DNA from: Enterobacteriaceae endosymbiont of Donacia dentata
GTDB lineage: Bacteria; Pseudomonadota; Gammaproteobacteria; Enterobacterales; Enterobacteriaceae
Direction of reading: 5' to 3'
Length of the DNA stretch: 64,000 bases
Assembly: GCF_012570745.1 (NCBI RefSeq)
Contig: NZ_CP046212.1
Coordinates: 2,118 to 66,117, forward strand
Of the stretch, positions 53,634 through 63,991 are shown one piece after another. The position numbers were made by a program, and so were the translations under genes. The notes beneath the pieces were generated by a model that worked only from the letters and a program-made list of their open reading frames with translations, had not been told where the DNA came from and did not search any database. The number at the start of each line of letters is the position of its first letter. Position 1 is the stretch's first letter.

Positions 53634-54596
53634 ATGATTCAGAAAATTGGTGTTCTTACTAGCGGAGGAGATTCTCCAGGAATGAATGCTGCTATAAGAG
53701 GTGTTGTTAGAACAGCAATAGGAAATAATATCGAAGTTTTTGGTATATGTAATGGTTACTTAGGTTTATATAACAATAATATCATAAAATTAAATAGACA
53801 TAGTGTTTCTGATATTATAAATAGAGGAGGAACTTTTTTAGGTTCAGCTCGTTTTCCTAAATTTAAAGATAAAAAAATACGTTCTATTGCTATAAATAAT
53901 ATGAAAAAACACGGTATCAATGCATTAGTTGTAATAGGAGGTGATGGAACATATATGGGAGCTAAATTATTAACAGAAATGGGATTTCCATGTATAGGAA
54001 TTCCAGGTACTATTGATAATGATGTAGTAGGAACTGATTATAGTATAGGTTATTTTACAGCTTTAGAAACTATTGTACAAGCTATTGATAGATTAAGAGA
54101 TACATCTACTTCACATCAAAGAATATCTATTGTAGAAATTATGGGAAGAAAATGTGGTGATTTAACTTTATCAGCAGCAATTGCTGGAGGTTGTGAATTT
54201 ATTGTTTTACCAGAGATTAATTATAATAAAAATGATTTAGTAAAAGAAATAAAATTAGGTATAGCTAGAGGGAAAAAACATGCAATAGTATTGATTACAG
54301 AATTTATTTGTGATATTAATAAACTAGCTAAATATATTGAAACTAAAATTAAACGTGAAACTAGAACTACAGTTTTAGGACATATACAAAGAGGTGGTTC
54401 TCCAGTTGCATTTGATCGTATTTTAGCATCTCGTATGGGTAATTATTCTGTTGAATTATTATTTAAAGGTTATGGAGGTAGATGTGTAGGAGTACAAAAT
54501 GATAAAATGGTTCACCATGATATTATTGATGCTATTTTAAATATGAAAAAAGTTTTTAAGAAAGATTTATTAGATACAGCTAAAAAATTATTTTAA
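53634..54596 (+). CDS. pfkA: 6-phosphofructokinase I
   Basis: ATP-dependent phosphorylation of fructose-6-phosphate, the committed glycolytic step. [18 protein letters not shown] (6-23), [12 protein letters not shown], catalytic Asp in PGTIDNDV (about 126-133), [11 protein letters not shown] and the C-terminal [13 protein letters not shown] are intact. The length of 320 residues equals E. coli. A ribosome site TGAGGTAAT precedes the ATG. With gpmA, pta and ackA it indicates sugar-based energy metabolism. Confidence 0.98.
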   Translation: MIQKIGVLTSGGDSPGMNAAIRGVVRTAIGNNIEVFGICNGYLGLYNNNIIKLNRHSVSDIINRGGTFLGSARFPKFKDKKIRSIAINNMKKHGINALVVIGGDGTYMGAKLLTEMGFPCIGIPGTIDNDVVGTDYSIGYFTALETIVQAIDRLRDTSTSHQRISIVEIMGRKCGDLTLSAAIAGGCEFIVLPEINYNKNDLVKEIKLGIARGKKHAIVLITEFICDINKLAKYIETKIKRETRTTVLGHIQRGGSPVAFDRILASRMGNYSVELLFKGYGGRCVGVQNDKMVHHDIIDAILNMKKVFKKDLLDTAKKLF

Positions 54597-54629
54597 TATA
54601 AAATTAATAAATTATAAATAGAGATATAT

Positions 54630-54917
54630 ATGAATAATATTCACTTTTTTAATAGAATAAATACAGGAAAAAAATTTAGTAGAAAATTACGAATTAATAA
54701 TAAGTTTCCAGCTATTATTTATGGTAAAAAAATGAAAGAAATACCAATTATTATTAATAATAGCGAAATAATAAATATTAATTTTAAAAATTTTTTTTCA
54801 AAAAAATTTAAATTAATAAATGAAAAGAATGAAATTTTTAAAGTAAAAATTATAGATATTCAATATCACCCTTATAAAACTACTAAAATTTATCACATAG
54901 ATTTTTTATTTATTTAA
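54630..54917 (+). CDS. rplY: 50S ribosomal protein L25 (short form)
   Basis: Binds 5S rRNA at the E-loop in the central protuberance. RKLRINNKFPAIIYG matches the conserved loop of L25 (KFPAIIYGG), and the C-terminal YHPYKTTKIYHIDF matches the end of the E. coli 94-residue protein. It has 95 residues, so it is the short type without the CTC-like C-terminal domain. It follows pfkA by 33 bases and converges on dapB. Confidence 0.93.
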   Translation: MNNIHFFNRINTGKKFSRKLRINNKFPAIIYGKKMKEIPIIINNSEIININFKNFFSKKFKLINEKNEIFKVKIIDIQYHPYKTTKIYHIDFLFI

Positions 54918-54967
54918 TAAAAAATTACAATTTTACATTATTAAATTCTTCCTTATTGAATAAAAAA

Positions 54968-55741
54968 CTATATTTCTAATATATCTTGCATATTATATAT
55001 ACCTTTTTGTTTATTACTGATCCAAATAGCTGCTTGTATAGCTCCTTTAGCAAAGGATATTCTATTTGATGCTTTATGTGTTAGTTCTATTTGTTCTCCT
55101 ATAAAAGAAAATAAAATATTATGTTCACCATATAAATCAGCTGCTCTAATAGAATGAAAATTAATTTTTTTTGTAACATTATTTTTTTTTAAAACATGTA
55201 ATATAATATCTTTTATAGATAATGCAGTACCAGATGGTAAATCTACTTTATTTTTATGATGTTTTTCAATTATATCTATATCTAGATCTTTTTGTTTATT
55301 TTTACAAAAAATTTCAGTTATATTTTCTATTATTTTAAATAAAATATTAATTCCCTGACTAAAATTAGAAGATAAAACAACCGCTATTTTTTTTGATATT
55401 TCTTTTATTATTATTTTTTGTTCATTATTAAAACCAGTTGTTCCAATAACAATTTTTTTATTATATTTTTTACATATATTAATATTTTTTATTGTAGAAT
55501 ATGGATTTGTAAAATCTATTAAAACATCAAATTTATTAATAATATTCATTATATTATAATCTATTTTTATAAAATTTGATTTATATAAAATTTTATTTAA
55601 TAAATTTAATTTTGTTTTTTTTTCTAAAAGACAACTTAATAAAATATTATTTTGTTCTTCATTATTTAAAATTTTTAATATACTTTGTCCCATACGTCCA
55701 TTAATACCAGCTATTGCTAAACGAATCTGATTATTTTTCAT
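54968..55741 (-). CDS. dapB: 4-hydroxy-tetrahydrodipicolinate reductase DapB
   Basis: NAD(P)H reductase making tetrahydrodipicolinate, the step after DapA and before DapD. The Rossmann motif AGINGRMGQSI is at residues 11-21; IGTTGF and the substrate site EKHHKNKVDLPSGTALS follow; the C-terminal SNRISFAKGAIQAAIWI is conserved. It has 257 residues against 273. It lies 24 bases after lspA on the same strand, where E. coli has further genes (fkpB, ispH, rihC) now absent. Confidence 0.96.
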   Translation of the reverse strand: MKNNQIRLAIAGINGRMGQSILKILNNEEQNNILLSCLLEKKTKLNLLNKILYKSNFIKIDYNIMNIINKFDVLIDFTNPYSTIKNINICKKYNKKIVIGTTGFNNEQKIIIKEISKKIAVVLSSNFSQGINILFKIIENITEIFCKNKQKDLDIDIIEKHHKNKVDLPSGTALSIKDIILHVLKKNNVTKKINFHSIRAADLYGEHNILFSFIGEQIELTHKASNRISFAKGAIQAAIWISNKQKGIYNMQDILEI

Positions 55742-55765
55742 AATAAAAAACCTATTATATTATTT

Positions 55766-56245
55766 TTATTGCGATATGTAATAATTAATCATTAAAATAA
55801 ATATACCAATAAATATTAAAATATCTGCAATATTAAAAATTGGCAAATGGTAACTATAAATATGTAAATCTATAAAATCTATTACAAAACCATAATTAAT
55901 CCTATTGATTATATTACCTAATAATCCACTAATTATAAAATTATAAGATAATGAATTATCTTTATATTTTATATAAAAAAAAGTTATAATTAAAACAATA
56001 ATATTTATTATTAAAAAAATATTGTTAAAATAATTATTTTTTAAAAGACCTAAAATTATTCCATAATTTTGTAAATAAATAAAATTTAAATAAGATTTAA
56101 CATAATAACAATTATGTAATTTTATATTATTAATAATATAATTTTTACTAAAAATATCTATTATAACTAATATAATTATATTAAATATATTTAATAAATT
56201 AATTTTTTTAAGAAAATTATCAAATAAATAAACGTTTTTCACCAT
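55766..56245 (-). CDS. lspA: prolipoprotein signal peptidase LspA
   Basis: Inner-membrane aspartyl protease that removes signal peptides of lipoproteins such as BamB. Four hydrophobic segments; the catalytic aspartates are in GFVIDFID and FNIADILIFIG (near residues 119 and 138). The conserved GNxxDR motif reads GNIINR, with Asp replaced by Asn. At 159 residues it is close to E. coli's 164. The start overlaps the ileS end by 26 bases, so a few N-terminal residues are uncertain. Confidence 0.92.
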   Translation of the reverse strand: MVKNVYLFDNFLKKINLLNIFNIIILVIIDIFSKNYIINNIKLHNCYYVKSYLNFIYLQNYGIILGLLKNNYFNNIFLIINIIVLIITFFYIKYKDNSLSYNFIISGLLGNIINRINYGFVIDFIDLHIYSYHLPIFNIADILIFIGIFILMINYYISQ

Positions 56246-59015
56246 TTCCTAATGTATTTAATTTACAACGATCACAAATATCATCAAAAATATTTTTAGT
56301 ATAATACCAACACCGTTTACATTTTGAATATTTAGATTTTATAATTTTAAATTTTTTTATTAATTTTATACTACATTTTTCTATACATTTAAAATACCTA
56401 ATTTTAGACACTAGTAATAAAAAACGTAATTCTTTCCCTAATAAAATTAATTTTTTATAAATATCATGATTTACATATACAATAATATCAGCTTCTAAAG
56501 AACTTTTTATAATTTTTTTATTTCTAGCATATTCAATAATTTTATTTATTTCATTTTTAAAAACAAAAATATCATTCCAATAATCATGATTCATTAAAGA
56601 TTTTGATGATAAATAAAATAATTTAGAATACCATTCTTCTGTAAAAATATATTTTTTTCTTAATCCAGGTATATAATTCCAAATTTCATGTGCTGTAAAA
56701 GAAAGTATTGGAGATATCCATCTAACTAATGATTCAATAACCATATATAGACTTGTTTGACAACTTAATCTTTCTATACTCTTTTTTTTAAATGTATATT
56801 GTCTATCTTTAATAAGATCTAAATATATAGAACCTAAATCTATAGAACAAAATTGCATAATTTCTTGAACAACATTTTGTATGTTATAATTTTTATAAAA
56901 ATAAATAATTTTTTCTTGAACCATTTTAGTTTTATGAATAATCCATTTATCTAAAATTAACATTTGTTTCTCTTTTATTATATCTTTTTCAGGTATAAAA
57001 TCATATAAATTAGATAATAAAAATCTTGCTGTATTACGAATACGTCTATAGATTTCTGTAATTCTTTGTAAGATATTTTTAGAAATACTTACTTCATTAT
57101 AATAATCTGTAGATGCTACCCATAATCTTAGAATATCACTACCTAAAATATTAACTATATTTTGTGGTTTAATAATATTTCCTAAAGATTTAGACATTTT
57201 TTTACCTTTATCATCTACGGTAAATCCATGACTAATAACTCCTTTATAAGGAGAAATTTTATCTATAGCTGCAGAAATAATTAAAGAAGAAATAAACCAT
57301 CCTCTATATTGATCTGTTCCTTCTAAATATATATCAACTTGTTTTTTATATAATTCATTTATTTTTTTTATAATAACATTATAACTAGATCCAGAATCAA
57401 ACCAAACATCTAAAATATCAGTCACTTTTTCATAAAAAATAGAATCTTTACCTAAAAATTTTTTAATATCTAAATCCCACCATTCTTGTATTCCTTTTTT
57501 TTCTACCATACATGCTATTTTTTCTATAAATTTTATAGAATTAATATGTATTTTTTGTGTTTTTTTATTAATAAATAAAGGAATTGGAATACCCCAAGTT
57601 CTTTGTCTAGATATACACCAATCAGGTCTTTTTTCTAACATATTAAACATTCTATTAAATCCCCAATCAGGAATCCATTTTACTTTTTTTATTAATTTTT
57701 TTGTTAATTCTCTAATATTATTTTGATCCATACTAATAAACCATTGTGGTGTAGAAATATAAATTATTGGTATTTTATGACGCCAGCAGTATGGATATTG
57801 ATGTGTATAATTTTCTGATAAAAATAATGCATTTTTTTTTTCTAAAATTATTTTAATTATTTTTTCTGAAAAAAAGATATTTTTTCCATCTAATTTAGGA
57901 TGTATATTTTTTATAAAAAATCCTTTTTTATCAATAATATTTTTATCTAAACATTTTATATTTTGTTTATTACATATATTATAATCTTCTAATCCATGAT
58001 TAGGAGCCATATGTACAATACCTGTTCCAGATTTTTCTGAAACATTATTACTATTAATTATATACGAAATATTATTATTAATAGGATTTTTAGCTTTAAT
58101 ATTATTTTTAATAAAATTTTTACCTTTTATTTCTCCTATAATTTTCCAATTTTTAATTTTAGCTTTTAACATAATGATGTTAACTAGATTTTTTGCTATT
58201 ATAATAATATTTTCATCAATTTTAATAAATTGATAATAAATTTTAGGATTTAAAGCAAGAGCTTTATTAGCTGGTATAGTCCAAGGTGTAGTTGTCCATA
58301 TTAAAAATGAAATATTAAAATTTTTTATTTCTTTATTTAAAATTTTATCCAAAAATTCTGTATTAATAATTTTAAATTTAATATAAAAAGTTAGTGATGT
58401 TTTACTAATATAATCAACTTCAGCTTCAGCTAAGGAAGAAAGACATTTTGTACACCAATATACAGGTTTTTCTCCTTTATATATATGTTCATTTTTTATC
58501 ATTTGTCCTAAAGTACGAATAATATTTGCTTCAGTTTTAAAATCCATAGTTAAATATGGATTTTCCCAATCAGCAATTATTCCTAATCTAATAAAATCTT
58601 TTTTTTGTTGAATAATTTGTTTTAAAGCATAATTCCTACATTCAATTCGAAATTGTTTTTTAGAAATTTTTTTATTTTTTAATATTTCTTCTACTTTTTG
58701 TTCTATAGGTAATCCATGACAATCCCATCCAGGTATAAATATAGTATAATATCCATCCATGTTTTTAGATTTAATAATAATATCTTTTAAAATTTTATTA
58801 AAAGCATGTCCAATATGAATATTTCCATTAGCATATGGAGGACCATCATGCAAAATAAATTTTTTTTTATTTTTTTTACTATTTAATATTAATTTATATA
58901 AATTATCTTTTTCCCATTGTTTTAATATAATTAACTCATTTATTACCAAATTAGCTTTCATTGGAAATTTTGTTTTTGGTAAATTTAAATCAAATTGATT
59001 TTTCATTCTAATCAT
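56220..59015 (-). CDS. ileS: isoleucyl-tRNA synthetase
   Basis: Large class I synthetase with an editing domain. The HIGH motif appears as GPPYANGNIHIGHAFNK (about 58-74), and KKMSKSLGN lies near residue 605-613. The editing domain (about 200-400) includes TTTPWTIPAN and GTGIVHMAPNHG. The C-terminal Zn finger with CKRCW and CDRC is intact. The length of 931 residues is near E. coli's 938. Operon with lspA and dapB; rpsT diverges upstream as in E. coli, with ribF missing. Confidence 0.97.
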   Translation of the reverse strand: MIRMKNQFDLNLPKTKFPMKANLVINELIILKQWEKDNLYKLILNSKKNKKKFILHDGPPYANGNIHIGHAFNKILKDIIIKSKNMDGYYTIFIPGWDCHGLPIEQKVEEILKNKKISKKQFRIECRNYALKQIIQQKKDFIRLGIIADWENPYLTMDFKTEANIIRTLGQMIKNEHIYKGEKPVYWCTKCLSSLAEAEVDYISKTSLTFYIKFKIINTEFLDKILNKEIKNFNISFLIWTTTPWTIPANKALALNPKIYYQFIKIDENIIIIAKNLVNIIMLKAKIKNWKIIGEIKGKNFIKNNIKAKNPINNNISYIINSNNVSEKSGTGIVHMAPNHGLEDYNICNKQNIKCLDKNIIDKKGFFIKNIHPKLDGKNIFFSEKIIKIILEKKNALFLSENYTHQYPYCWRHKIPIIYISTPQWFISMDQNNIRELTKKLIKKVKWIPDWGFNRMFNMLEKRPDWCISRQRTWGIPIPLFINKKTQKIHINSIKFIEKIACMVEKKGIQEWWDLDIKKFLGKDSIFYEKVTDILDVWFDSGSSYNVIIKKINELYKKQVDIYLEGTDQYRGWFISSLIISAAIDKISPYKGVISHGFTVDDKGKKMSKSLGNIIKPQNIVNILGSDILRLWVASTDYYNEVSISKNILQRITEIYRRIRNTARFLLSNLYDFIPEKDIIKEKQMLILDKWIIHKTKMVQEKIIYFYKNYNIQNVVQEIMQFCSIDLGSIYLDLIKDRQYTFKKKSIERLSCQTSLYMVIESLVRWISPILSFTAHEIWNYIPGLRKKYIFTEEWYSKLFYLSSKSLMNHDYWNDIFVFKNEINKIIEYARNKKIIKSSLEADIIVYVNHDIYKKLILLGKELRFLLLVSKIRYFKCIEKCSIKLIKKFKIIKSKYSKCKRCWYYTKNIFDDICDRCKLNTLGNGEKRLFI

Positions 59016-59223
59016 CTTTAAATATTTTATATTTTAAAAATTATGTATAAATATTATTATTTATTTTAATGAATAAATAATATAAATTTTATTTAATAAA
59101 AAAATTAATAAATACAAAATTAATTTTATTTATATAAAGATATTATATATAATACTATATTATGTAAATATATAATTTTTATAAAATATTAATAAATAAA
59201 TTAGAAATTTAAAGGTTTTTTAT

Positions 59224-59487
59224 ATGGCAAATACAAAATCATCTAAAAAAAGAATTTTAAAATCTGAAAAAAAAAGAAAATATAATATGAATTATCGTTC
59301 TATGTTACGTACTTTTATTAAAAAAGTTAATAATGCTATATCTAATAAAAATATAAAATTATCTCAAAAAATATTTAAAATAACACAATCTATTTTAGAT
59401 AGACAAGTACAAAAAGGATTAATCCACAAAAATAAAGCATCTCGTTATAAATCTAAATTATATAATAAAATTATGAATATTACTTAA
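59224..59487 (+). CDS. rpsT: 30S ribosomal protein S20
   Basis: Binds 16S rRNA in the body of the small subunit. The basic all-helical pattern starts ANTKSSKKRILKSEKKRKYN and includes RSMLRTFIKK and the C-terminal GLIHKNKASRYKSKL. The length of 87 residues equals E. coli. An AAAGG ribosome site is seven bases from the ATG. Upstream spacing to ileS is 208 bases of A/T in which I see no gene. Confidence 0.97.
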   Translation: MANTKSSKKRILKSEKKRKYNMNYRSMLRTFIKKVNNAISNKNIKLSQKIFKITQSILDRQVQKGLIHKNKASRYKSKLYNKIMNIT

Positions 59488-59515
59488 TTGTTATTAATTT
59501 TTATATATTAAAATA

Positions 59516-59857
59516 ATGAAAAGTAAATTAATTAATAAATCGATAATTGTAACTAAAAGAGCTTTAAAAAAAATAAAAAAATTATATTGTAATAATAAAA
59601 ATGTTAATTTTAGAATATTTATTATAGGTGGAGGATGTAGTGGATTTAAATATGATTTTATGTTAGATAAAAAAATAAAAAAAAATGATATTATTACAAA
59701 TACATTAGGAGTAAATATTGTAATAGATAAAATAAGTATTCAATATTTATATGGAAGTGTAATTGATTATATTGAAAATATTGAAGAATCTAAATTTATT
59801 ATTAAGAATTTACGTATGAAAAATACATGTAGTTGTGGTTCTTCATTTGATATTTAA
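59516..59857 (+). CDS. erpA: iron-sulfur cluster carrier ErpA (A-type)
   Basis: A-type carrier that delivers Fe-S clusters, in E. coli essential for isoprenoid enzymes IspG/IspH. The three cluster cysteines are Cys41 in GGGCSGFKY and Cys105/Cys107 in CSCGSSF. The length of 113 residues equals E. coli ErpA (114); the N-terminal RALKKIKKL fits ErpA/IscA, and the length and YGSVIDYIENIEESKFIIKN favour ErpA. It could be named iscA by another annotator. LeuC in this window is a likely Fe-S client. Confidence 0.9.
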   Translation: MKSKLINKSIIVTKRALKKIKKLYCNNKNVNFRIFIIGGGCSGFKYDFMLDKKIKKNDIITNTLGVNIVIDKISIQYLYGSVIDYIENIEESKFIIKNLRMKNTCSCGSSFDI

Positions 59858-59896
59858 TATAAAAATATAGATATTTATAAAAAAGGATAAAAATTT

Positions 59897-60598
59897 ATGT
59901 CTAATACAAAATTAGTATTATTGCGTCATGGACAAAGTGAATGGAATAAAAAAAATTTATTTACTGGTTGGCGTGATGTTAAATTATCAAAAGAGGGAAA
60001 AATTGAAGCAATACAAGCAGGAAAAATGTTAAATAACTTTAATTTTAAATTTGATTATGCTTATACTTCTGTATTAAAAAGAGCAATATATACTTTATGG
60101 TTTGTTTTAAAAGAATTAAACCAATTATGGATTCCTGTAAAAAAAACATGGAGATTAAATGAAAGACATTATGGATCTTTACAAGGAATGAATAAAAAAC
60201 AAATTTTAAAAAAATTTGGAAAAGAACAAGTTCAAAAATGGCGTCGTAGTTTTACTACTAAACCACCATTATTATCAATAGATGATCCTAAATGGGAAAG
60301 ATTTGATTCTAAATATGTAAAATTAGATGATTATCAATTACCTTTATCAGAAAGTTTATCTACAACTTTAAAAAGAGTAATTTATATATGGGAAAATGAC
60401 ATATCACCTAAAATTATAAATGGAGAACGTATTCTTATTGTTGCACATGGAAACTCATTAAGAGCTTTAATTAAATATATAGAAAATATTAATGATCAAG
60501 ATATTGTAAATTTAAATATACCTACTGGTAGTCCTATTATTTTCGAATTTAATAATAAATTAAAATTTCAAAAAAAATATTATTTAAATGATATATAA
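59897..60598 (+). CDS. gpmA: 2,3-bisphosphoglycerate-dependent phosphoglycerate mutase
   Basis: Interconverts 3- and 2-phosphoglycerate in glycolysis. The phosphohistidine is in LLRHGQSEWN (His11); NLFTGWRDVKLS, NERHYGSLQG and the second His in AHGNSLRALIKY are intact. The length of 233 residues is near E. coli's 250, with a shortened C terminus. An AAAAGGA ribosome site precedes the ATG. It converges on pta with a single base between stop codons. Confidence 0.97.
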   Translation: MSNTKLVLLRHGQSEWNKKNLFTGWRDVKLSKEGKIEAIQAGKMLNNFNFKFDYAYTSVLKRAIYTLWFVLKELNQLWIPVKKTWRLNERHYGSLQGMNKKQILKKFGKEQVQKWRRSFTTKPPLLSIDDPKWERFDSKYVKLDDYQLPLSESLSTTLKRVIYIWENDISPKIINGERILIVAHGNSLRALIKYIENINDQDIVNLNIPTGSPIIFEFNNKLKFQKKYYLNDI

Positions 60599-60599
60599 A

Positions 60600-62738
60600 T
60601 TATGTTTTATTTTTTAATTTAGTTTGTATAACTGTTGCTGCTATTGTGTAGATTATGTCTTCTACTGAAGAACCTCTTGATAAATCATTAATTGGCTGGT
60701 TAATACCTTGTAATATAGGTCCTATAGAAACAATATCAGATGTTTTTTGTACAGCTTTATAAGTAGTATTTCCAGTATTAAGATCTGGGAAAATAATAAT
60801 ATTAGCATTACCAGCAACTAAAGAATATGGTGCTTTATGTTTGCCAATTTTTTCTATTACAGCAGCATCATATTGTAATGGACCATCTATCATTAATGTA
60901 GGAAATTTATTTTTTACTAGCTTAGTTGCTCTACGTACTTTTTCTACTTCTATACCTTTACTAGAATTACCTGTAGCATATGAAATCATTGCTATTTTAG
61001 GAGAATTTATATTAAATATTTTACTAGTTTCCCAAGATTGTATTGCAATTTCTGCTAATTGTTTATAATTAGGATTAGGATTAATAGCACAATCACCATA
61101 TATTAATATATTTTTAGATAATAACATTATAAATATTGATGAAATTATAGAAAATCTTGGTAAATTTTTAATAATTTGTAATGCAGGTTTAATAGTATTA
61201 GCAGTTGTAGTATTAGCTCCAGAAACTATACCATCAACTTCTTTTTGTTTTAACATCATAGCAGATAAAACCATATTATCTTTTAATAATTGTATTGCTT
61301 TCACCTCATTTAGTAATTTATGTTTTCTTATATACATTAGTTTTTCTATATAATTATCCCTAATAAGATCAGGATCAATAATATCAATATTAGTTAAATT
61401 TAGATTATATATTTTAGCTATTTTATAAATTTTATTTTTTTTACCTAAAAGAACACAATTAGCAATATTTTTTTGAGAACATATTGAAGCAGCTTGAAGA
61501 ATACGTATTTCATCACCTTCTGGTAATAAAATAGTTTTTTTTAATTTACTTGCTTGCTCTATTAAATTATATTTAAAAATATATGGAGAAATATAAAATT
61601 TATAATTTTTATATTTTTTTAAAAAAAAATTTTCTGGAATATATGGTGAGATATATTTAATAATATTAAATATTAGTTTATGATCATATACAGGAAAAGA
61701 ATATTTGTAAATATTTTGTAATTTTGAATATACATCATAGATATTATTTTTTATATATAAAATAGTTATTTTTTTAATTTTAGCAAATTTTATAATTTTT
61801 AAAAAAAAATAATTAGTATTATTAGCTGATATAGTATCAGTAAATAATATACTATTACAAACAATATTTTTAGATATTATACTATATATTTTTTTTATAC
61901 TTTCTATATCATTTATAGAAATGATAACTAAAGATTTAGTAAAAAAATTTTTTTTTATAAAAAAAAATTTATTAAAAAATAAGATATATTTAATTCTATT
62001 ATATACAATATTAATTGTATTACATTTTAAATAATTACAAATATATTTTAAATTAATTCCAAATATAAAATTTTTTAACCATGGAATACATACTGTATTG
62101 TCATTTAATGATATTAATGTATTATGAATAATTTTTTTATTTTTTAATTTATTTTCCTTAAATATATTTAAATTATAAAAAAAAGGATTATGATTTTGTT
62201 TATCATATACTTCTTTAATAAAAAAAGAAATTTTTTTTATATTGTAATTAAATAAATTATTTTTAAATAAAATATTAATTTTAGATTTAATTTCTTCTAA
62301 AGTCTCATATTTTACAAATATAGATGTAATAAATATTATTTCTATATTAAAAATATTTGCTATATCACAATTTAATTTAAATAATAATTGTTCTATATAT
62401 ATAGAATGCATACCTTCTATAAAAAAAATATCTGTATTATTTATATTTTGAAAATATTTTTTAATTATATCATTGATAATACTATTATATTTAATAGTAT
62501 TATTTAATAAATTTATATCATTTATTTTTAAAGAATTTATTAGTTTAATATTAGGATAATATTTTTTTAAAATAGAATTAGTATGGTTAAAATTATATTT
62601 TTCTATTTGAGAGATTGGTTTAAAAAATGTACATTTTAAGTTTTTATTTTGTATATTATTTAATAACCCTAAGTTTATACTAGTAAAAAAATGTTCATCT
62701 ATATTTAGGGGTATAGACATAATTACTTTTTTTAGCAT
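60600..62738 (-). CDS. pta: phosphate acetyltransferase, long enterobacterial form
   Basis: Acetyl-CoA plus phosphate to acetyl phosphate. The catalytic domain occupies about residues 390-712 and is strongly conserved: TILLPEGDEIRILQAA, VDGIVSGANTTTANTIKPAL, YGDCAINPNPN, MIDGPLQYDAAV and FPDLNTGNTTYKAVQ. The N-terminal regulatory half (1-370) is recognisable by length and SIPLNIDEHFF, FFKPISQ and FIEGM, but its P-loop-like GTSVG is lost and it is very A/T-eroded. The length of 712 residues equals E. coli (714). Operon ackA-pta. Confidence 0.96.
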   Translation of the reverse strand: MLKKVIMSIPLNIDEHFFTSINLGLLNNIQNKNLKCTFFKPISQIEKYNFNHTNSILKKYYPNIKLINSLKINDINLLNNTIKYNSIINDIIKKYFQNINNTDIFFIEGMHSIYIEQLLFKLNCDIANIFNIEIIFITSIFVKYETLEEIKSKINILFKNNLFNYNIKKISFFIKEVYDKQNHNPFFYNLNIFKENKLKNKKIIHNTLISLNDNTVCIPWLKNFIFGINLKYICNYLKCNTINIVYNRIKYILFFNKFFFIKKNFFTKSLVIISINDIESIKKIYSIISKNIVCNSILFTDTISANNTNYFFLKIIKFAKIKKITILYIKNNIYDVYSKLQNIYKYSFPVYDHKLIFNIIKYISPYIPENFFLKKYKNYKFYISPYIFKYNLIEQASKLKKTILLPEGDEIRILQAASICSQKNIANCVLLGKKNKIYKIAKIYNLNLTNIDIIDPDLIRDNYIEKLMYIRKHKLLNEVKAIQLLKDNMVLSAMMLKQKEVDGIVSGANTTTANTIKPALQIIKNLPRFSIISSIFIMLLSKNILIYGDCAINPNPNYKQLAEIAIQSWETSKIFNINSPKIAMISYATGNSSKGIEVEKVRRATKLVKNKFPTLMIDGPLQYDAAVIEKIGKHKAPYSLVAGNANIIIFPDLNTGNTTYKAVQKTSDIVSIGPILQGINQPINDLSRGSSVEDIIYTIAATVIQTKLKNKT

Positions 62739-62785
62739 AATTATTTACCTTTTTTTATTTTATAAATTTTATTAAATTAATCTTG

Positions 62786-63991
62786 TTAGTTATTAATAAT
62801 TTTAAATGTATCTTGTGCAATCATAAGTTCTTCCTTTGTAGGTATAACTAGTATTGGAATACTATTAATAGTATTAATTAAACCAGATTTTCCATGTATC
62901 ATTTTATTATTTAATTTTTTATCAAGAAAAATATTTAAAATTTTTAATTTTTCTATTGTTTTTTCTCTTATTAAAATACTATTTTCTCCTATTCCTCCTG
63001 TAAAAATAATTGCATTAATTTTTTTTTTTATTAGAATACTATAAGAAGCTATATATTTAGATAAATAATGTATAAATATTTTAATAGCTTTTTTTATTTC
63101 TGGATTTTTTGAATAATTTTCTTCAAGATATCTAAAATCACTAGTTATATTTGTTAAACCTAACATACCTGATTTTTCAGTTAAAATTTTATAAATTTTA
63201 TCTATCTTAATAGATAATTGTTTATTCATATAAAAAATAATTGCAGGATCAATATTACCACATCTTGTCCCCATTACTAAACCTTCTAAAGGAGTTAAAC
63301 CCATAGAAGTATCAATACTTTTACCATTATTTATAACAGTTACAGAAGACCCATTACCTAAATGACATGAAATACAATTAAATATCTTAAAAGGTATATT
63401 TAACATTTTAGCAGCTATCATAGATACATATTTATGACTTGTACCGTGAGCCCCATAACGACGTATTTTATATTTTTTATAAAATTTTATGGGTAAAGCA
63501 TATAAAAATGATGTTTCAGGTATTGTTTGATGAAAAGCTGTGTCAAATACAGCAACTTGCTTATTTTTTAATTTAGGTAAAAGTTTTATTATTTCTTTAA
63601 TACCTATTAACTGAATAGGATTATGTAAAGGAGCAAAAATTGATGCTTTTTCTATCGCTTTAATAACTTTTTGATTAATTATTACGGAATGTGTAAATTT
63701 TTCTCCTCCATGAACTATACGATGACCCACTGCTATTATATTATTAAATAATAATGTATTTTTTTTTAAAACTTTTTCTACTAAATAATTCAATACTATT
63801 TTATGATTAGTTTTTTCATTAAATTTTACTTTTTTTTTAATATTTTTAGTATTCCATGTAATATAAGAATCTTTATTTTGAAAATATTCAGCTAAACCAT
63901 AAAATAATACTTCTTTTTTTAAAGGGTTTATAATTGAGAATTTTAAAGAAGAACTACCACAATTAATAACAAATACTAATTTTTTTAACAT
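62786..63991 (-). CDS. ackA: acetate kinase
   Basis: Makes ATP and acetate from acetyl phosphate, completing overflow of acetyl-CoA from glycolysis. VINCGSSSLKFSI (8-20) holds the Asn of the active site; GHRIVHGGEKF, AVFDTAFHQTIPE, RRYGAHGTSHKYV, CHLGNGSSV, MGLTPLEGLVMGTRCGNIDP and FTGGIGENS are intact. The length of 401 residues equals E. coli. It is complete, with the start ten bases from the window end. pta follows 47 bases later. Confidence 0.98.
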   Translation of the reverse strand: MLKKLVFVINCGSSSLKFSIINPLKKEVLFYGLAEYFQNKDSYITWNTKNIKKKVKFNEKTNHKIVLNYLVEKVLKKNTLLFNNIIAVGHRIVHGGEKFTHSVIINQKVIKAIEKASIFAPLHNPIQLIGIKEIIKLLPKLKNKQVAVFDTAFHQTIPETSFLYALPIKFYKKYKIRRYGAHGTSHKYVSMIAAKMLNIPFKIFNCISCHLGNGSSVTVINNGKSIDTSMGLTPLEGLVMGTRCGNIDPAIIFYMNKQLSIKIDKIYKILTEKSGMLGLTNITSDFRYLEENYSKNPEIKKAIKIFIHYLSKYIASYSILIKKKINAIIFTGGIGENSILIREKTIEKLKILNIFLDKKLNNKMIHGKSGLINTINSIPILVIPTKEELMIAQDTFKIINN

